In this document: positions 24,918 through 35,489 of the stretch, piece by piece
Layout of the letters: each line of letters starts with the position of its first letter
How positions within the stretch are numbered: position 1 is the first letter of the stretch
Source: a virus
Strand: one strand, 5' to 3'
DNA length: 57,889 nucleotides
IMG/VR virus record: IMGVR_UViG_3300021131_000007
Coordinates: 1-57,889 of that record
Translations under genes and position numbers: made by a program
Notes under the pieces: model-generated
The model's input: only the letters and a program-made list of their open reading frames with translations
Database searches by the model: none
Told to the model about the DNA's origin: nothing

Positions 24918-27900
24918 TGCTTAACAATGTAGACAGTTCTGTTTTTTTAAATTCAAGTGAAATTAATTTACTTCCAGTTGTTTCTGCAGAATGGAATCAA
25001 AATTTATTTAATCCTCCATATATAACTGTTGCAGGACTTGGGGTAAAAGAAACTGTAACTGCTGGAGCTTCATACACATCAGTAACTGACAGCAATAAGC
25101 ACCCAAACTTTACTACAAATAGCTTTGCACTATCTTCAAATACGGGATCGGTTTCATATTCAGTAACCCCTACATCTACTTCTGCAGCTTATAAAATTGT
25201 ATTTTATGCTAAATCAAGTATCTATACCCCTATAATGCTTAATGCATATGCTAAGGGTACACAGACACAATACGGGTCAACATCAGCTGAAATAAATAGT
25301 TATGGCTGGACTAAAGTAGAAGTTATGATGGGCGGGTCTGGAAATGATGACCCCATATCAAGTATCAATTTTAATATAGTCTGTAATACATTTACTAATT
25401 ATCCAGGAGACGCTACAATTTATTTTACCGTCCCAGAAGTATATGCCAATCAATATTTTAATTATCAATACAATTCTATCTGGCCAACAGATGCTCCATT
25501 TTCTTATTTTAGACCAGGAGAATCATATGTTGGAACTGGAAACTCTAATATATCATTACCTAGTAATTTTAGGCAAGTAACTTCTGGAGCAACAAATGGT
25601 TTTTCTGGAACTTGGTATGCCCCAGTTAGTTCAGTATTGGAAAACCCACAGTATCTATTTGTAACGCAATATAACCCATTTATTAAAAATATTTTACCTA
25701 CAGATATTGCTACTTATAAATATTTTGTATCAGATGCTATTTCAACACCAGCAATTTCTGCACTTTATCCATCAGCAATAAGTACAAATAAATTAGTTTT
25801 AAAATTTAATACTTCAGTGGCTGTACCTAATATTTCTGTTTATCTAAATGGATCTGGCAATACTGCTATATATTCTGGAGCTATCCCATCAAATGGAGTT
25901 TTGATTCTGTATTATAATGGGTCTGGGTGGGGAACAACGCAATGGTCTTTAATGCCTTCCTTTAATTCATCTGGACAACTAAGTCTATATACAACTGTTA
26001 GTGAAATCACAGTAAAGCATAATAGCGATCCAGTACTTAATTCTAACTTCCCTACAAAAGCAGATAATATTCAATATACTGAAGACTATAAAAGAATGCA
26101 CCTTATTGAAGTTTCCCCTAGACTTGAAGTTGATTTAAGTGATTATGTACAAGATATAACTATAACAAAACAATTAGACAGTAAAAGTACTATAGTTCCA
26201 CTATCAACAATTAATACGGACGATGCTGCAATAAACTTGAGCGGTATTCCAATTTTTACTGGAACTGATCCAATACCTTTATTCTCAAATCAGAGTAATT
26301 CAAACTCTTCAATCTTAGCTAATATGCTGAGAAAGAATATAAAGTTTTATGTAAACTGGCATTTGCTTTCGTATACCGATTCTTCAAATACATACAATTC
26401 TTCAGGTTCATATATTCCAGCAGGAGTATTTTATTCAGACAATTGGGAAGAACAAGATATAGATACCATTAAAGTACAATGCTTTGATATTATCAGATAT
26501 CTGCAAACCTTGCCTGTTCCCGATTACGTATCAAATTATAAAACTGTTTTTGATATTATTTCTACTTTATTAGATAGGGCGGGATTTACAGATTACGACA
26601 TAGACTCTCTTTATAAGATAACTAATGATCCATCTTCGCCTATGGACATGTCTTATTTCTTTGTAAATTCTCAAGATACAACTATTGCAGCAGCATTAAC
26701 AGATTTATTTTTAGCTTATCAAATTGGTGCCTATATTGATGAATATGGAGTTATGAAGTTTTTAAGCTTAGCTAATATTTTAAATCCAGCAAGCAGTTCA
26801 GTTTCTTTAACTGATTCTCAAATATATCAAGGCGGTTATTCTGTATCTAATATAGGTAAAGTTGGTAAAATATCTTTAAGATATCAAGAACCTAAAATAA
26901 AACAAACATTAGCATTACAAAATGCCACCGACCCAACTCAAAAGACTTCCCCTTCTTTTATATATACTACATCAACAGCACAGCCTTGGATTAGTCAGAC
27001 TACAGATGCAGTAGGTTTTAACTATTTAAATCAAAATATGGGTGAATCTGATAATAGTTTTGCTTATAATGTAAATGATTTATTAGACATTTTTCATACA
27101 TTTAATTTAAACACAAATGGTTATGCTGTAATAGAAGATGAAATCGTTTCATTTAATTATAAAGAATATACTATTGCATCAGGATCTAATACTAAAACTG
27201 TATCAGTAAAAAGTGATATAGAGTTAGCTTCAGAAGTAGATCGTTTTGTAAAAGGAAATGTAGCTCCACAATTAACTCTTTCTGACGGAGATTCAAATTC
27301 CACAGTATCAAATGTTACTATTACCCCAACTGGAAATATTACAAATGTTCAAAGAGGTTTATTTGGCACTGTTCCTTCCGCTCATAATATTATTACTAGT
27401 CTAACAAGCAAATCCTTATCTCAAGCAACAGCAGCAACGGATTACACAGTAACGGCGGGAGGATCAAATGCTTCAGTATCATTGTTTAAGCCATATACAG
27501 CTGTATCCTCAGATCAGTCTAATCCAGGAATAAATGTAATTAATTGCAGTGTTCCAGCTACTGAAAAACTATTAGTATACCCAACTACTCAAAGAGATGT
27601 AGGATATCATACCTATTCTACAAAATTTAATCTTGCTGATGATAATAAATTATCAGCTGCTGGAATATTTTTTAATGCTACCAGTACAGATTCTTTAGAC
27701 CAAGCATTTTTTGTAGAATTTATAAGAAATTATTTAGGAACAAAAACTACAATAACTGGAACCGATCCAGACACAGGGGCAGACATAACTACAACCACTC
27801 CCACATATCAATATTTAATAGCAATTTATAAATGGAATGAAGGAAATGGCGAAGATGTAATTGCCTGGACTGATATTACTGGCATGACAGGAAATATTGT

Positions 27901-29089
27901 AAATAATTTTGAAAAGGTTTTAGTTAAAAAAACTACATCAGATTCTTATTCTTATGAGCCAGGAACAGATGCTGTTTTTCAATTAAAAGTAGTTAACTAT
28001 GCTTCTGATGGTTCTGATGGAGAAGATGTAGGTCAAGTTATAGATGTATTCTTAAATAACGCCAAGATTGTTGGATGGCAAGTACTAGATCAATCTACAA
28101 ATCAATGGAAACAAACTTCTTCCAATTTAAAAACGGGAGTTCCAAAGCTACCAACCTTAGATCAAGCCCCATCTACTAATAGTGTTTTTGGATCATATAT
28201 GTCAACTCAACCAGTTGTGATACCTATATCTATAAATGGAGAACTAGGTCTTGCATCTATTGTTTATAACGAGGGTAATGCAATTAACTCTACTGTAACA
28301 GTAGGATCTTTTAGAGAACTATATGCAACAGAAGCAATCTTGCAAGATAGAAGCAATAATTATTGGTATCAGACACAACAATTCTTAAATGGAATGATTC
28401 AAAATCAAAATATATTTAATTTGAAGAAAAGCTATATAATGCAAACTCAACCAACGATTACTGGTATAAATGTATATGATGTTCAGTACCAAACCCCAGC
28501 AGCTACAAATGTTGATATTTTGCCAGTACAATATTATCAGTTATATTTTCCGACAGGTGCTCCCGCCGATAATCAATATAGACAAGAAATTGTAGTTGAT
28601 GAATATGCATTAGCCTATTCCACACCATTAAATACAGGTTTTAGAGCAAAGTTTGCTATAGCAAACAATTCTCCTTATTTAGTTTGGATACATAAAGACC
28701 CAGATCAATTAAATACTACTAGTACTCACCTAGTATTATGGACCCATGAAATTGTGGCCCAGTCAGACCCTTCAATTATTGAAAGGGTTTTAAATATAAA
28801 TAACGTTACAGAAGTAGCTCAGGTAGATTCTCCATGGATCCAATCCTCATATGCTGCTAATAAAATGATAGGACTAATTGCTAATGCCATAGAAGGCTTC
28901 TCTAAAGACACCACAATCAAAATTTTTGGTAATCCTTTAATTCAGCTTGGCGACATCATTTCAGTTACATATAAATTGACGGGAATCAACCAAAGACTAT
29001 TTGTAGTACAGTCTGTAAAACATACTTTTAAAAATGGTCTTGAAACAGATTTGGTTATAAATGCTGTGGGTAATGGAACCCAATATTAA
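24917..29089 (+). CDS. Large minor tail / baseplate hub protein
   Basis: The 1390-residue protein follows the distal-tail-like gene. The first 380 residues are beta-sandwich-like and may bind carbohydrate. RLEVDLSDYVQDITITKQLDSKS begins a hub-like region around residue 400, containing SDNWEEQDIDTIKVQCFDIIRYL. Near the C-terminus, IFGNPLIQLGDIISVTYKLTGINQRLFVV resembles the end of phage hub (gp27/Tal-like) domains. Middle inserts look like further sugar-binding modules (YHTYSTKFNLADDNKLSAAG). It probably forms the tail-tip hub and contacts the host surface. Confidence 0.72.
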   Translation: MLNNVDSSVFLNSSEINLLPVVSAEWNQNLFNPPYITVAGLGVKETVTAGASYTSVTDSNKHPNFTTNSFALSSNTGSVSYSVTPTSTSAAYKIVFYAKSSIYTPIMLNAYAKGTQTQYGSTSAEINSYGWTKVEVMMGGSGNDDPISSINFNIVCNTFTNYPGDATIYFTVPEVYANQYFNYQYNSIWPTDAPFSYFRPGESYVGTGNSNISLPSNFRQVTSGATNGFSGTWYAPVSSVLENPQYLFVTQYNPFIKNILPTDIATYKYFVSDAISTPAISALYPSAISTNKLVLKFNTSVAVPNISVYLNGSGNTAIYSGAIPSNGVLILYYNGSGWGTTQWSLMPSFNSSGQLSLYTTVSEITVKHNSDPVLNSNFPTKADNIQYTEDYKRMHLIEVSPRLEVDLSDYVQDITITKQLDSKSTIVPLSTINTDDAAINLSGIPIFTGTDPIPLFSNQSNSNSSILANMLRKNIKFYVNWHLLSYTDSSNTYNSSGSYIPAGVFYSDNWEEQDIDTIKVQCFDIIRYLQTLPVPDYVSNYKTVFDIISTLLDRAGFTDYDIDSLYKITNDPSSPMDMSYFFVNSQDTTIAAALTDLFLAYQIGAYIDEYGVMKFLSLANILNPASSSVSLTDSQIYQGGYSVSNIGKVGKISLRYQEPKIKQTLALQNATDPTQKTSPSFIYTTSTAQPWISQTTDAVGFNYLNQNMGESDNSFAYNVNDLLDIFHTFNLNTNGYAVIEDEIVSFNYKEYTIASGSNTKTVSVKSDIELASEVDRFVKGNVAPQLTLSDGDSNSTVSNVTITPTGNITNVQRGLFGTVPSAHNIITSLTSKSLSQATAATDYTVTAGGSNASVSLFKPYTAVSSDQSNPGINVINCSVPATEKLLVYPTTQRDVGYHTYSTKFNLADDNKLSAAGIFFNATSTDSLDQAFFVEFIRNYLGTKTTITGTDPDTGADITTTTPTYQYLIAIYKWNEGNGEDVIAWTDITGMTGNIVNNFEKVLVKKTTSDSYSYEPGTDAVFQLKVVNYASDGSDGEDVGQVIDVFLNNAKIVGWQVLDQSTNQWKQTSSNLKTGVPKLPTLDQAPSTNSVFGSYMSTQPVVIPISINGELGLASIVYNEGNAINSTVTVGSFRELYATEAILQDRSNNYWYQTQQFLNGMIQNQNIFNLKKSYIMQTQPTITGINVYDVQYQTPAATNVDILPVQYYQLYFPTGAPADNQYRQEIVVDEYALAYSTPLNTGFRAKFAIANNSPYLVWIHKDPDQLNTTSTHLVLWTHEIVAQSDPSIIERVLNINNVTEVAQVDSPWIQSSYAANKMIGLIANAIEGFSKDTTIKIFGNPLIQLGDIISVTYKLTGINQRLFVVQSVKHTFKNGLETDLVINAVGNGTQY

Positions 29090-29106
29090 GCTAAAATAAT
29101 CAAAAA

Positions 29107-29115
29107 TGGTATAAT
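29107..29115 (+). promoter_or_regulatory. Extended -10 promoter (TGGTATAAT)
   Basis: The exact element lies in the 47-base gap after the hub gene, 21 bases before ATG 29137, with an AGGGGG ribosome site between. Confidence 0.6.
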
Positions 29116-29136
29116 TTAAGGAAAGCAGGGGGAATA

Positions 29137-29649
29137 ATGGGATACGTAAAAATTTCTGATCCAAACATAATTGATCTAAATGCCATCCACAACATCATCA
29201 ATGTGGTAAATCAGCATAGTGATACTTTGAATACTTTGACCAATAATTTTGGTGCAAGTAACAATTCAAGTTTAAACTTTAATGCAAATAGCTTAGAAAA
29301 TCTATTTGATTCTGGAACACAGATGATAATTTATGGTAGAACTATGTTTGATAGCAGCCTAACATCGTCAACATCAACTTCTCCAGCGGGTAAAATTTAT
29401 CATAAAAATGTTACTTTTGCTGACAGTAATAATGGAATCCCAGCCTTTAACGTAGGAGCCCCGATTATATTTTTAACAATTCATACAGCAAATAGCTCTA
29501 CAATTGCTTATGATTATGCAGATGCTAGAGCAAATGTTTATAGCCCTACAGCTTCTTCTTTCAATATTAGATTGTTTTTACAAGAATCAATTACTTCTGG
29601 TAAACCAATATTTGTAAACTGGATTGCTATTGGTCCAAAAAATAAATAA
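29137..29649 (+). CDS. Minor tail protein
   Basis: The 170-residue protein has an N-terminal helix (LNAIHNIINVVNQHSDTLNTL) and a beta-rich C-terminal half (APIIFLTIHTANSST, FNIRLFLQESIT, FVNWIAIGP). Helix plus beta tip suggests a small trimeric tail-tip or fibre protein. It begins a new transcript behind its own promoter element and lies among large tail genes. No family is recognised. Confidence 0.6.
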   Translation: MGYVKISDPNIIDLNAIHNIINVVNQHSDTLNTLTNNFGASNNSSLNFNANSLENLFDSGTQMIIYGRTMFDSSLTSSTSTSPAGKIYHKNVTFADSNNGIPAFNVGAPIIFLTIHTANSSTIAYDYADARANVYSPTASSFNIRLFLQESITSGKPIFVNWIAIGPKNK

Positions 29650-29668
29650 GTAGGGCGGTTATCTAATA

Positions 29669-32600
29669 ATGCAAGATAAAAAGATAGAATACCAGTCTGG
29701 AGCAACCGTTGCTCAGAGAGCCCCTATCTATATAGATGTAAATAGAGATCCAAGAGCAAGAAATCAATCTTACTTAAATTTATATGCAAGTCGTGTTGGA
29801 GCACAAGTAGTTGCTGTTGATGTAATTAACGGAACAGTAATAGCATCATCAAATGTAGATATTTTAAACAGTGCAACTGGTTCTGGAGTTGGCGGGGTTT
29901 CAAATACAATATCTGCAAGCTTACCAATACCAACTCCTGGAGTACCACCATTACCAGTAACTAACTTAGTTGCAACTTGGGATGATCAAGATAATTTAGT
30001 TCTTAATTTTACTTGGAATCCTTCCGATCCATCAAACCAATATGCTTATAAATTTGTTATTGAAGTAAGAGATTCAACTACAAATAAATATTATGTTTTA
30101 AATGCAGGTTACGGATATACAGCACAATCATTTATTACTCCTAGTAGTAGTTCTCAGACTATAACAATTTCTTATTCAGATTTATCATCAGTCATAGAAT
30201 TAATATCAAATATCAATCAAGTTGGGGTTGCTTCAGCAGACTATGCACAAACGGGAGATTATGTATTTGCAGATGTTCCCGCTTTAGTTTCTCATCTTCC
30301 ACAACCAACTATTTCTTTATCTAAGGGAACTGATTACTATGTAGTTTCTGTAACTAATCTTTCTAGTGCTTTAGCTAAAAGTAATTTTTATGGAATTATA
30401 GTAGAAGAAAATGTAACTACTGAAACATTAAAATCCAACGTAAGCTTAACAAACGGCTGGGTTCAAGCATCTGCATTGACAACAACCAGTCCAATAACAA
30501 TTTATGCTCCAGATGACGCTCATCGTTGGGTAAGAGTAAAATTTGTAGGTAAATCTGGAATGCCTTCTGTATATTCAGATATTGCAGATATTACACCAGA
30601 TGCATTTATTCCAGTTAATACGAATCCCCCTACACAATTTGCATCAGCAAGTATTGCTTGGTCATCGAATGACATAGTAGTAACATTTGCACAGCCAGCA
30701 TCAAATGCGGGTACAACAGTAAAAGTAAAAATGGTTCCGTATATAAATGGAAGCGAAAGTAATTCGTTATATGCTTTCTATTATCATGTTATTGTTGGTT
30801 CCGAAACTAGTTTTAATATAACTTCTGGAGATTTGTATAATCAATTTGGAGCATATTACTCTACATACAAAGCTTACATAACATCAGTATCTAACCAAGG
30901 AATTGAAACAACAGACGCTGTAATTATTGCGGGACCAGCGACTAGAACAACTTCTTTATCTACAGTAACCCCTACAGCATCAGTAACTAATACAACAGAT
31001 GGATATGTTGTTCAGTTTGATCTAGGATCATCTGGGGCAAATTTTGGAGAAGTTTATCAATTTTACATATCTCCAACTTTTACATCAATTGACTTACCAG
31101 ATTATATGGATGCAACATATTCATCCAGTGGAACAAATACTATAGTTGTAAGCTCCATAACTCTTGAAAATGGAGACTATTCCTTACCAAGTGGACATAC
31201 AGTAAATGAATTTATTGGAACAGGAATAACTGGAAACGGTATTCAACCAAATACTTATGTTACAAATATATCTGGGACTGGTCCATATACATTGACTTTG
31301 AGTCAAAATATAGATTCTATAAATTATGGAACTCCTTCTGGAAATTATCATATGCAATCTCTTGTTTATTCTGGTAAAGGGCCAGCAAATATATTTTCAA
31401 CATATTATAATGATATGTATGTTACAGTTTTTTATTATGATAATTATGATAACAGATCTCAATCTTCAAATATAAAAACAGTTCATCCAATTAATCCTGC
31501 AGAATCTTTAATAACAAATGCAGTTCAGGTAGGGGGAACTGCTGGAGCTATTTATGTAGGATCATCAGCTTCTACAGGAGCAAGAATTCTTTTAGGTGTA
31601 GATAGCTACTATAATTCAAATAATTCACATTCAGGAATTTTTGCTTATGATGGGTCAGCAACAACTGGATCTTCTCCAACAACATCAATAATATCAAATG
31701 CAAGTAATGGTGGATTTACTTTTTCTACAATAAATGCAAAGATTGCAGATTGGACTATTTCTTCTGATAAGATTCAAAATACTTTAGATACTGTATCTAA
31801 TTATGTTGGAATGTCTGGTACTGGAACTTATTCATTTTGGGCAGGTTCAGCCACAAGCGGGGGAGATTCAAGTGCTAAATTTTCCGTAACCCCAGCAGGT
31901 AAAGTATCAGCAAGAGATATAACTATTTATGGTAGTGGAAATAATTCAGATACTTTAATTAGTGCTGGATCATATTTTAGTGTAAAGGGTGACGGATCAA
32001 TAACCGCAAGCAATGCTTCAATAAGCGGAGCCTTAACAGTAAGTCAACAATCATATTTTAATGCAGATGTTAATATTTCTTCTGGATCTTATTTAAATTC
32101 TGTAGGTACGGGAACGGTAAGAATTGGAGCACAAGGATTATTAGCTTTAGATACTTCTTCTGCAGCAACCACAAAAATTTATTCAAGCCCAATAACAGTT
32201 AATGGAACTTCTGGAATTAGTTTGTGGAGTAAGAGAGCTTTATTTGGATCAAATGAAAGTTCTGGATGGTTAATTTCTGATGGAGTAATTCAATCTGATT
32301 ATATAACTATGGATTCATCTAATCATTATATAAAAATTGTATCGCAAACTTCTAACTCTACAAATGGGATACAACTGAGTGCTGGTGCAGATAGTGATTA
32401 TGCTATTAAAGCTGGAAATTTATCTGGCACTCCAGATTTTTGGGTAAAGCATGACGGTAGTTTAAAAGCATCAAATGCTACTATCACAGGAACAGTATCT
32501 TCTTCTATAGTTAGAGGTGGTAAAAATAGTGTAGATGATGGAAACTCTGGTTATTATCTTGATGCTAGTGGTTCTGCTGCATTGATATCTTATAATACAA

Positions 32601-33013
32601 GTTCTTTAGGTGGAGATAGGTATTATAGTAGTCAGATCTGGGGAATAAAAATTGGTCAAAGTTCTGCAGGAACAAGAATATCAGGTATTCCAATCCAAGG
32701 AGATGCTGATTTAAATAACTGGACAAACGGAGCAACAATTTATCCAGCAAATGGAGAACCTTATTTTCTATCAGATGGAAGTACAGTTCGTTATGGAACT
32801 GGTTCTGTTTCAGTAACCGCTACTGGACATTATAAAAATGCGGGATCTGGAAGTACTGGTTTAGGAGATAAACCAAGACAAAGAATGATTATTGAAGATC
32901 CAGTTACTGGAGAATTGCAATTAGGTATGGCAGTTTATTATAGAAACGCTGGTTCATCTGGAACAGCACCAACCAATTCTGGTTATGTAGGAGATTTGTG
33001 GGTTGATTACTAA
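29669..33013 (+). CDS. Large tail fibre / minor tail protein
   Basis: At 1114 residues it is a modular beta-rich protein. Residues 90-420 contain fibronectin-like domains (NLVATWDDQDNLVLNFTWNP, ASIAWSSNDIVVTFAQP). The second half has fibre-shaft repeats of the kind 'KFSVTPAGKVSARDITIYG' and 'FSVKGDGSITASNASISGA', seen in long side-fibre and tip proteins. It overlaps the next gene by one base. It is likely part of the host-recognition apparatus. No chaperone domain of its own is visible. Confidence 0.72.
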   Translation: MQDKKIEYQSGATVAQRAPIYIDVNRDPRARNQSYLNLYASRVGAQVVAVDVINGTVIASSNVDILNSATGSGVGGVSNTISASLPIPTPGVPPLPVTNLVATWDDQDNLVLNFTWNPSDPSNQYAYKFVIEVRDSTTNKYYVLNAGYGYTAQSFITPSSSSQTITISYSDLSSVIELISNINQVGVASADYAQTGDYVFADVPALVSHLPQPTISLSKGTDYYVVSVTNLSSALAKSNFYGIIVEENVTTETLKSNVSLTNGWVQASALTTTSPITIYAPDDAHRWVRVKFVGKSGMPSVYSDIADITPDAFIPVNTNPPTQFASASIAWSSNDIVVTFAQPASNAGTTVKVKMVPYINGSESNSLYAFYYHVIVGSETSFNITSGDLYNQFGAYYSTYKAYITSVSNQGIETTDAVIIAGPATRTTSLSTVTPTASVTNTTDGYVVQFDLGSSGANFGEVYQFYISPTFTSIDLPDYMDATYSSSGTNTIVVSSITLENGDYSLPSGHTVNEFIGTGITGNGIQPNTYVTNISGTGPYTLTLSQNIDSINYGTPSGNYHMQSLVYSGKGPANIFSTYYNDMYVTVFYYDNYDNRSQSSNIKTVHPINPAESLITNAVQVGGTAGAIYVGSSASTGARILLGVDSYYNSNNSHSGIFAYDGSATTGSSPTTSIISNASNGGFTFSTINAKIADWTISSDKIQNTLDTVSNYVGMSGTGTYSFWAGSATSGGDSSAKFSVTPAGKVSARDITIYGSGNNSDTLISAGSYFSVKGDGSITASNASISGALTVSQQSYFNADVNISSGSYLNSVGTGTVRIGAQGLLALDTSSAATTKIYSSPITVNGTSGISLWSKRALFGSNESSGWLISDGVIQSDYITMDSSNHYIKIVSQTSNSTNGIQLSAGADSDYAIKAGNLSGTPDFWVKHDGSLKASNATITGTVSSSIVRGGKNSVDDGNSGYYLDASGSAALISYNTSSLGGDRYYSSQIWGIKIGQSSAGTRISGIPIQGDADLNNWTNGATIYPANGEPYFLSDGSTVRYGTGSVSVTATGHYKNAGSGSTGLGDKPRQRMIIEDPVTGELQLGMAVYYRNAGSSGTAPTNSGYVGDLWVDY

Positions 33014-35205
33014 TGGGTTTTTGGGTAAAAAAAGATCAATCAACTTGGGCTCCTGTTAAAAAAGTTTGGGTAAAAACAACATCTGGATCTGGAGCATGGA
33101 CTTCAGCTAAAAAAATATGGGTTAAAGTTATAGGTGGATGGAATTTGTTTTGGCCATCAAATGGGCCATATGCAACAACTCCCCCATCAATAACTCAATA
33201 TACAAATGGTACTGGTAAATATACAAATGAAATAATTTATGGAAGCAATACTTATGGACAAAAAGGTGTATGGGTAGCAAATAGTAGTACATCATCAATT
33301 TCAAGTTATGCTTATAATATTTATACTTCGGATTCCCCTACTCCTGGCGGAACAGAAACATTACAAGAAGGCCCTACAACATTTAGTGGAACCTATCATA
33401 CTATAGATAATACTTTGTATGATGGAAAATATTTAATTTTTGAAGTAGTAGCAACAAGAACAGACGGCACATCAGGAACAGATAGCAGTGATACTGGAAA
33501 TTCTATAAGACCTTTTGTTCATAGAAGTATCCCAGTAATATCCACATATTCTTTAAGTCAAGGTACAGGAGCTTATTTAAATACAATTACTTATACATCT
33601 CAATGGGATTATAGTCAAAGCGATTTGCCAGATTACACTAGGGCAACAGTCGAATTATATAGAAATAGCTCAAGTTCAACTTCTGGCGGGACTCTTGTTG
33701 CAACGGGAACAAGTACAGATAATGGATATACTTATACATCTTCAGTTTCATATGATATGTACACGGATGCAGTTAATAATGATGGTAAATATTTTTATGT
33801 AGTAGAAAAACAATACAATTCTGGAACTGATTTTTCAGGATCTGGTCCAGTAATAAATACTATAAGTCGGGGACCATTTTCAGTAACAATGCCACCTGAT
33901 GCATTTAGCTACAGTATTGCAGATACAACTGCAAGCGTTTATTGGGGAGATCCAGGAGCAACGGTTGCTCAAAGCGGTAATTACGTAGCAGTTAACTGGA
34001 ATGATACTGCATATCCAAGAACTGGTTATTTAGTTTCTGTATCAGGTCCAGTCAATAATGGGCCAGATGATGTGGGAATAACATCTTTCAAGACATATCC
34101 ATTAACTTCCTCTGGATATGAATATGCAACAATAACTGCATACAATTCTAATACTTATTGTACAATTACATGTACTCCAGGAAACAATACATCTAGTTAT
34201 TTATATTCTTATACTCCTGATGGATTTACTCGTGTAACAGCAACCACATCATCTAATACTTATAAATTTTCTGTATCCCCAGGATCAACAGCAACTGTAT
34301 ATTATGTTATGGCTTATTCTGGTGCAAATCAAACAGGACTATCAACGCAAGGAACAGGAGTAGTATCATCAGCTACGCCTACTGCAAAATATGCAAGTAG
34401 TGGTCAAGCAGGTCCTATATATATGCAACAATATGTAGGAGCATCTATATCTTCAGCTTACATAACTCCTTCCAGCGTTACCTTAGATACTCAAAATGGA
34501 AATGGAACTTTTTATTGCATTGTTTCTGCATCTGGATATCCATCTCCATCTATTTATTATAGTTGGCAATTTTTTAGCGGAGGATGGAATGATTTAGGAG
34601 TAACCACATCGTACTTTACACCTTCTTATTCAGGTTATCCTTTTAGATGTGTTGTCACAGCACTTAATGCATACGGCTCTCAAACAGTAGATACTGGATC
34701 AGTAACTGCTTCTTGGAATCCTCCTAGACAGTTAACTGGCCCATCCATATCTGGTAGTGGAGTTGCTGGCACATATATTTCTTTTTCTGGAGGAACTTAT
34801 GCAAATGGTTCATCTTCAAATGATTTAGCAGAAAGTATTAACCCTGCAAGCTTTTCATCGAGTTCACCAAGTGCAGCATCAACTAGTCCTTATAGAGTAA
34901 CAACATCAGATGCATCATCTCCAGCTTGGTATTTTGCATCAAGAGATTCTGTATTTGGAAATAATGGAAGTAATTATACATATTTTTCTGGATCTATCAT
35001 GGCAACTCTTCCTCCACCTACTTTTAATCCAGCACCACCTAATTTTTCACCAGCACCACCTAATTTTCCACCAGCACCACCTAATTTTCCACCAACTCCA
35101 CCTAATTTTCCTCCTACCTTTTTTGGTCCACCAAGATTTGGTACATCTTCTATTAGGTTTAAAGAATCTATAATTAAAATTAATAATATTCATGAGGTAA
35201 TGTGA
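33013..35205 (+). CDS. Proline-rich tail protein with Ig/FN-like domains and a short S74-type tail
   Basis: The 730-residue protein begins with three WVK-type repeats (FWVKKDQ, VWVKTTSG, IWVKVIGG), followed by several fibronectin- or Ig-like domains. Near the end are four 7-residue APPNFPP units, then PPRFGTSSIRFKESIIKI and only about eight more residues. The last motif matches the S74-type start in the tail gene at 1578, but here the chaperone body is missing altogether. The shared pattern of proline repeat plus FGTSSIRFKE suggests a common function: self-cleavage site, docking tag or modification signal. The proline repeat is a candidate substrate of the phage's prolyl-hydroxylase-like enzymes. 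Confidence 0.75.
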   Translation: MGFWVKKDQSTWAPVKKVWVKTTSGSGAWTSAKKIWVKVIGGWNLFWPSNGPYATTPPSITQYTNGTGKYTNEIIYGSNTYGQKGVWVANSSTSSISSYAYNIYTSDSPTPGGTETLQEGPTTFSGTYHTIDNTLYDGKYLIFEVVATRTDGTSGTDSSDTGNSIRPFVHRSIPVISTYSLSQGTGAYLNTITYTSQWDYSQSDLPDYTRATVELYRNSSSSTSGGTLVATGTSTDNGYTYTSSVSYDMYTDAVNNDGKYFYVVEKQYNSGTDFSGSGPVINTISRGPFSVTMPPDAFSYSIADTTASVYWGDPGATVAQSGNYVAVNWNDTAYPRTGYLVSVSGPVNNGPDDVGITSFKTYPLTSSGYEYATITAYNSNTYCTITCTPGNNTSSYLYSYTPDGFTRVTATTSSNTYKFSVSPGSTATVYYVMAYSGANQTGLSTQGTGVVSSATPTAKYASSGQAGPIYMQQYVGASISSAYITPSSVTLDTQNGNGTFYCIVSASGYPSPSIYYSWQFFSGGWNDLGVTTSYFTPSYSGYPFRCVVTALNAYGSQTVDTGSVTASWNPPRQLTGPSISGSGVAGTYISFSGGTYANGSSSNDLAESINPASFSSSSPSAASTSPYRVTTSDASSPAWYFASRDSVFGNNGSNYTYFSGSIMATLPPPTFNPAPPNFSPAPPNFPPAPPNFPPTPPNFPPTFFGPPRFGTSSIRFKESIIKINNIHEVM
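35032..35115 (+). repeat. Four tandem 21-bp units coding Ala-Pro-Pro-Asn-Phe-Pro-Pro
   Basis: Units two and three are identical; unit one has Ser for the sixth residue and unit four starts with Thr. They lie just before the second copy of the S74-type motif, as the PPGFF repeat does in the gene at 1578. The unit sequence differs from PPGFF, so the two repeats were built separately in the same place. Confidence 0.94.
35128..35166 (+). repeat. Copy 2 of the 39-bp dispersed repeat coding the S74-type start motif
   Basis: It matches 2349-2387 at 37 of 39 positions and encodes the same PPRFGTSSIRFKE. Similarity ends abruptly on both sides, which fits conversion or strong selection on the motif. 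Confidence 0.93.
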
Positions 35206-35423
35206 TGAGTTCTGTATTTTTAAGTTTAGAGGAAAAGCTTACAATATTAAATAATCATCTAAGTTGGTTAACTAATGGAGAAGAAAGATTTAATTTAATT
35301 CTTTTAAATTATCCAGAATGGAAAGATTCACAGGAAGTAAAAGACATTTTTGAAGATATTGAAAAAAGAAAAGATTTAATAAATAAAGAAATAGAAAGCG
35401 TAACCCTACAAAATGAAAAATAA
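35205..35423 (+). CDS. Small helical protein after the proline-rich tail gene
   Basis: The 72-residue product starts at ATG 35205, one base into the previous stop, with GAGG seven bases upstream; a GTG at 35202 is the alternative. It is helical and charged (LSLEEKLTILNNHLSWL, DIFEDIEKRKDLINKEIE). It sits where the chaperone body would follow the S74-type motif, but its sequence does not resemble that body. It may be a tail accessory or a replacement trimerising helix. Confidence 0.6.
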   Translation: MSSVFLSLEEKLTILNNHLSWLTNGEERFNLILLNYPEWKDSQEVKDIFEDIEKRKDLINKEIESVTLQNEK

Positions 35424-35471
35424 GCTTAAAATAACACATTTTACCCTTAAACCCATATTTAATTGTATTTG

Positions 35472-35480
35472 TGATATAAT
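35472..35480 (+). promoter_or_regulatory. Putative -10 element (TGATATAAT)
   Basis: Located in a 66-base gap, ending nine bases before ATG 35490. At the usual distance the transcript would be almost leaderless. Confidence 0.42.
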
Positions 35481-35489
35481 TAAGGAATC

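Noticed and set aside
2349-35166. Paired near-identical 39-bp segments as template and variable repeats of a diversity-generating retroelement
   Set aside because: No reverse transcriptase is present and the two differences are not an adenine-specific pattern; both copies are coding ends of tail genes.
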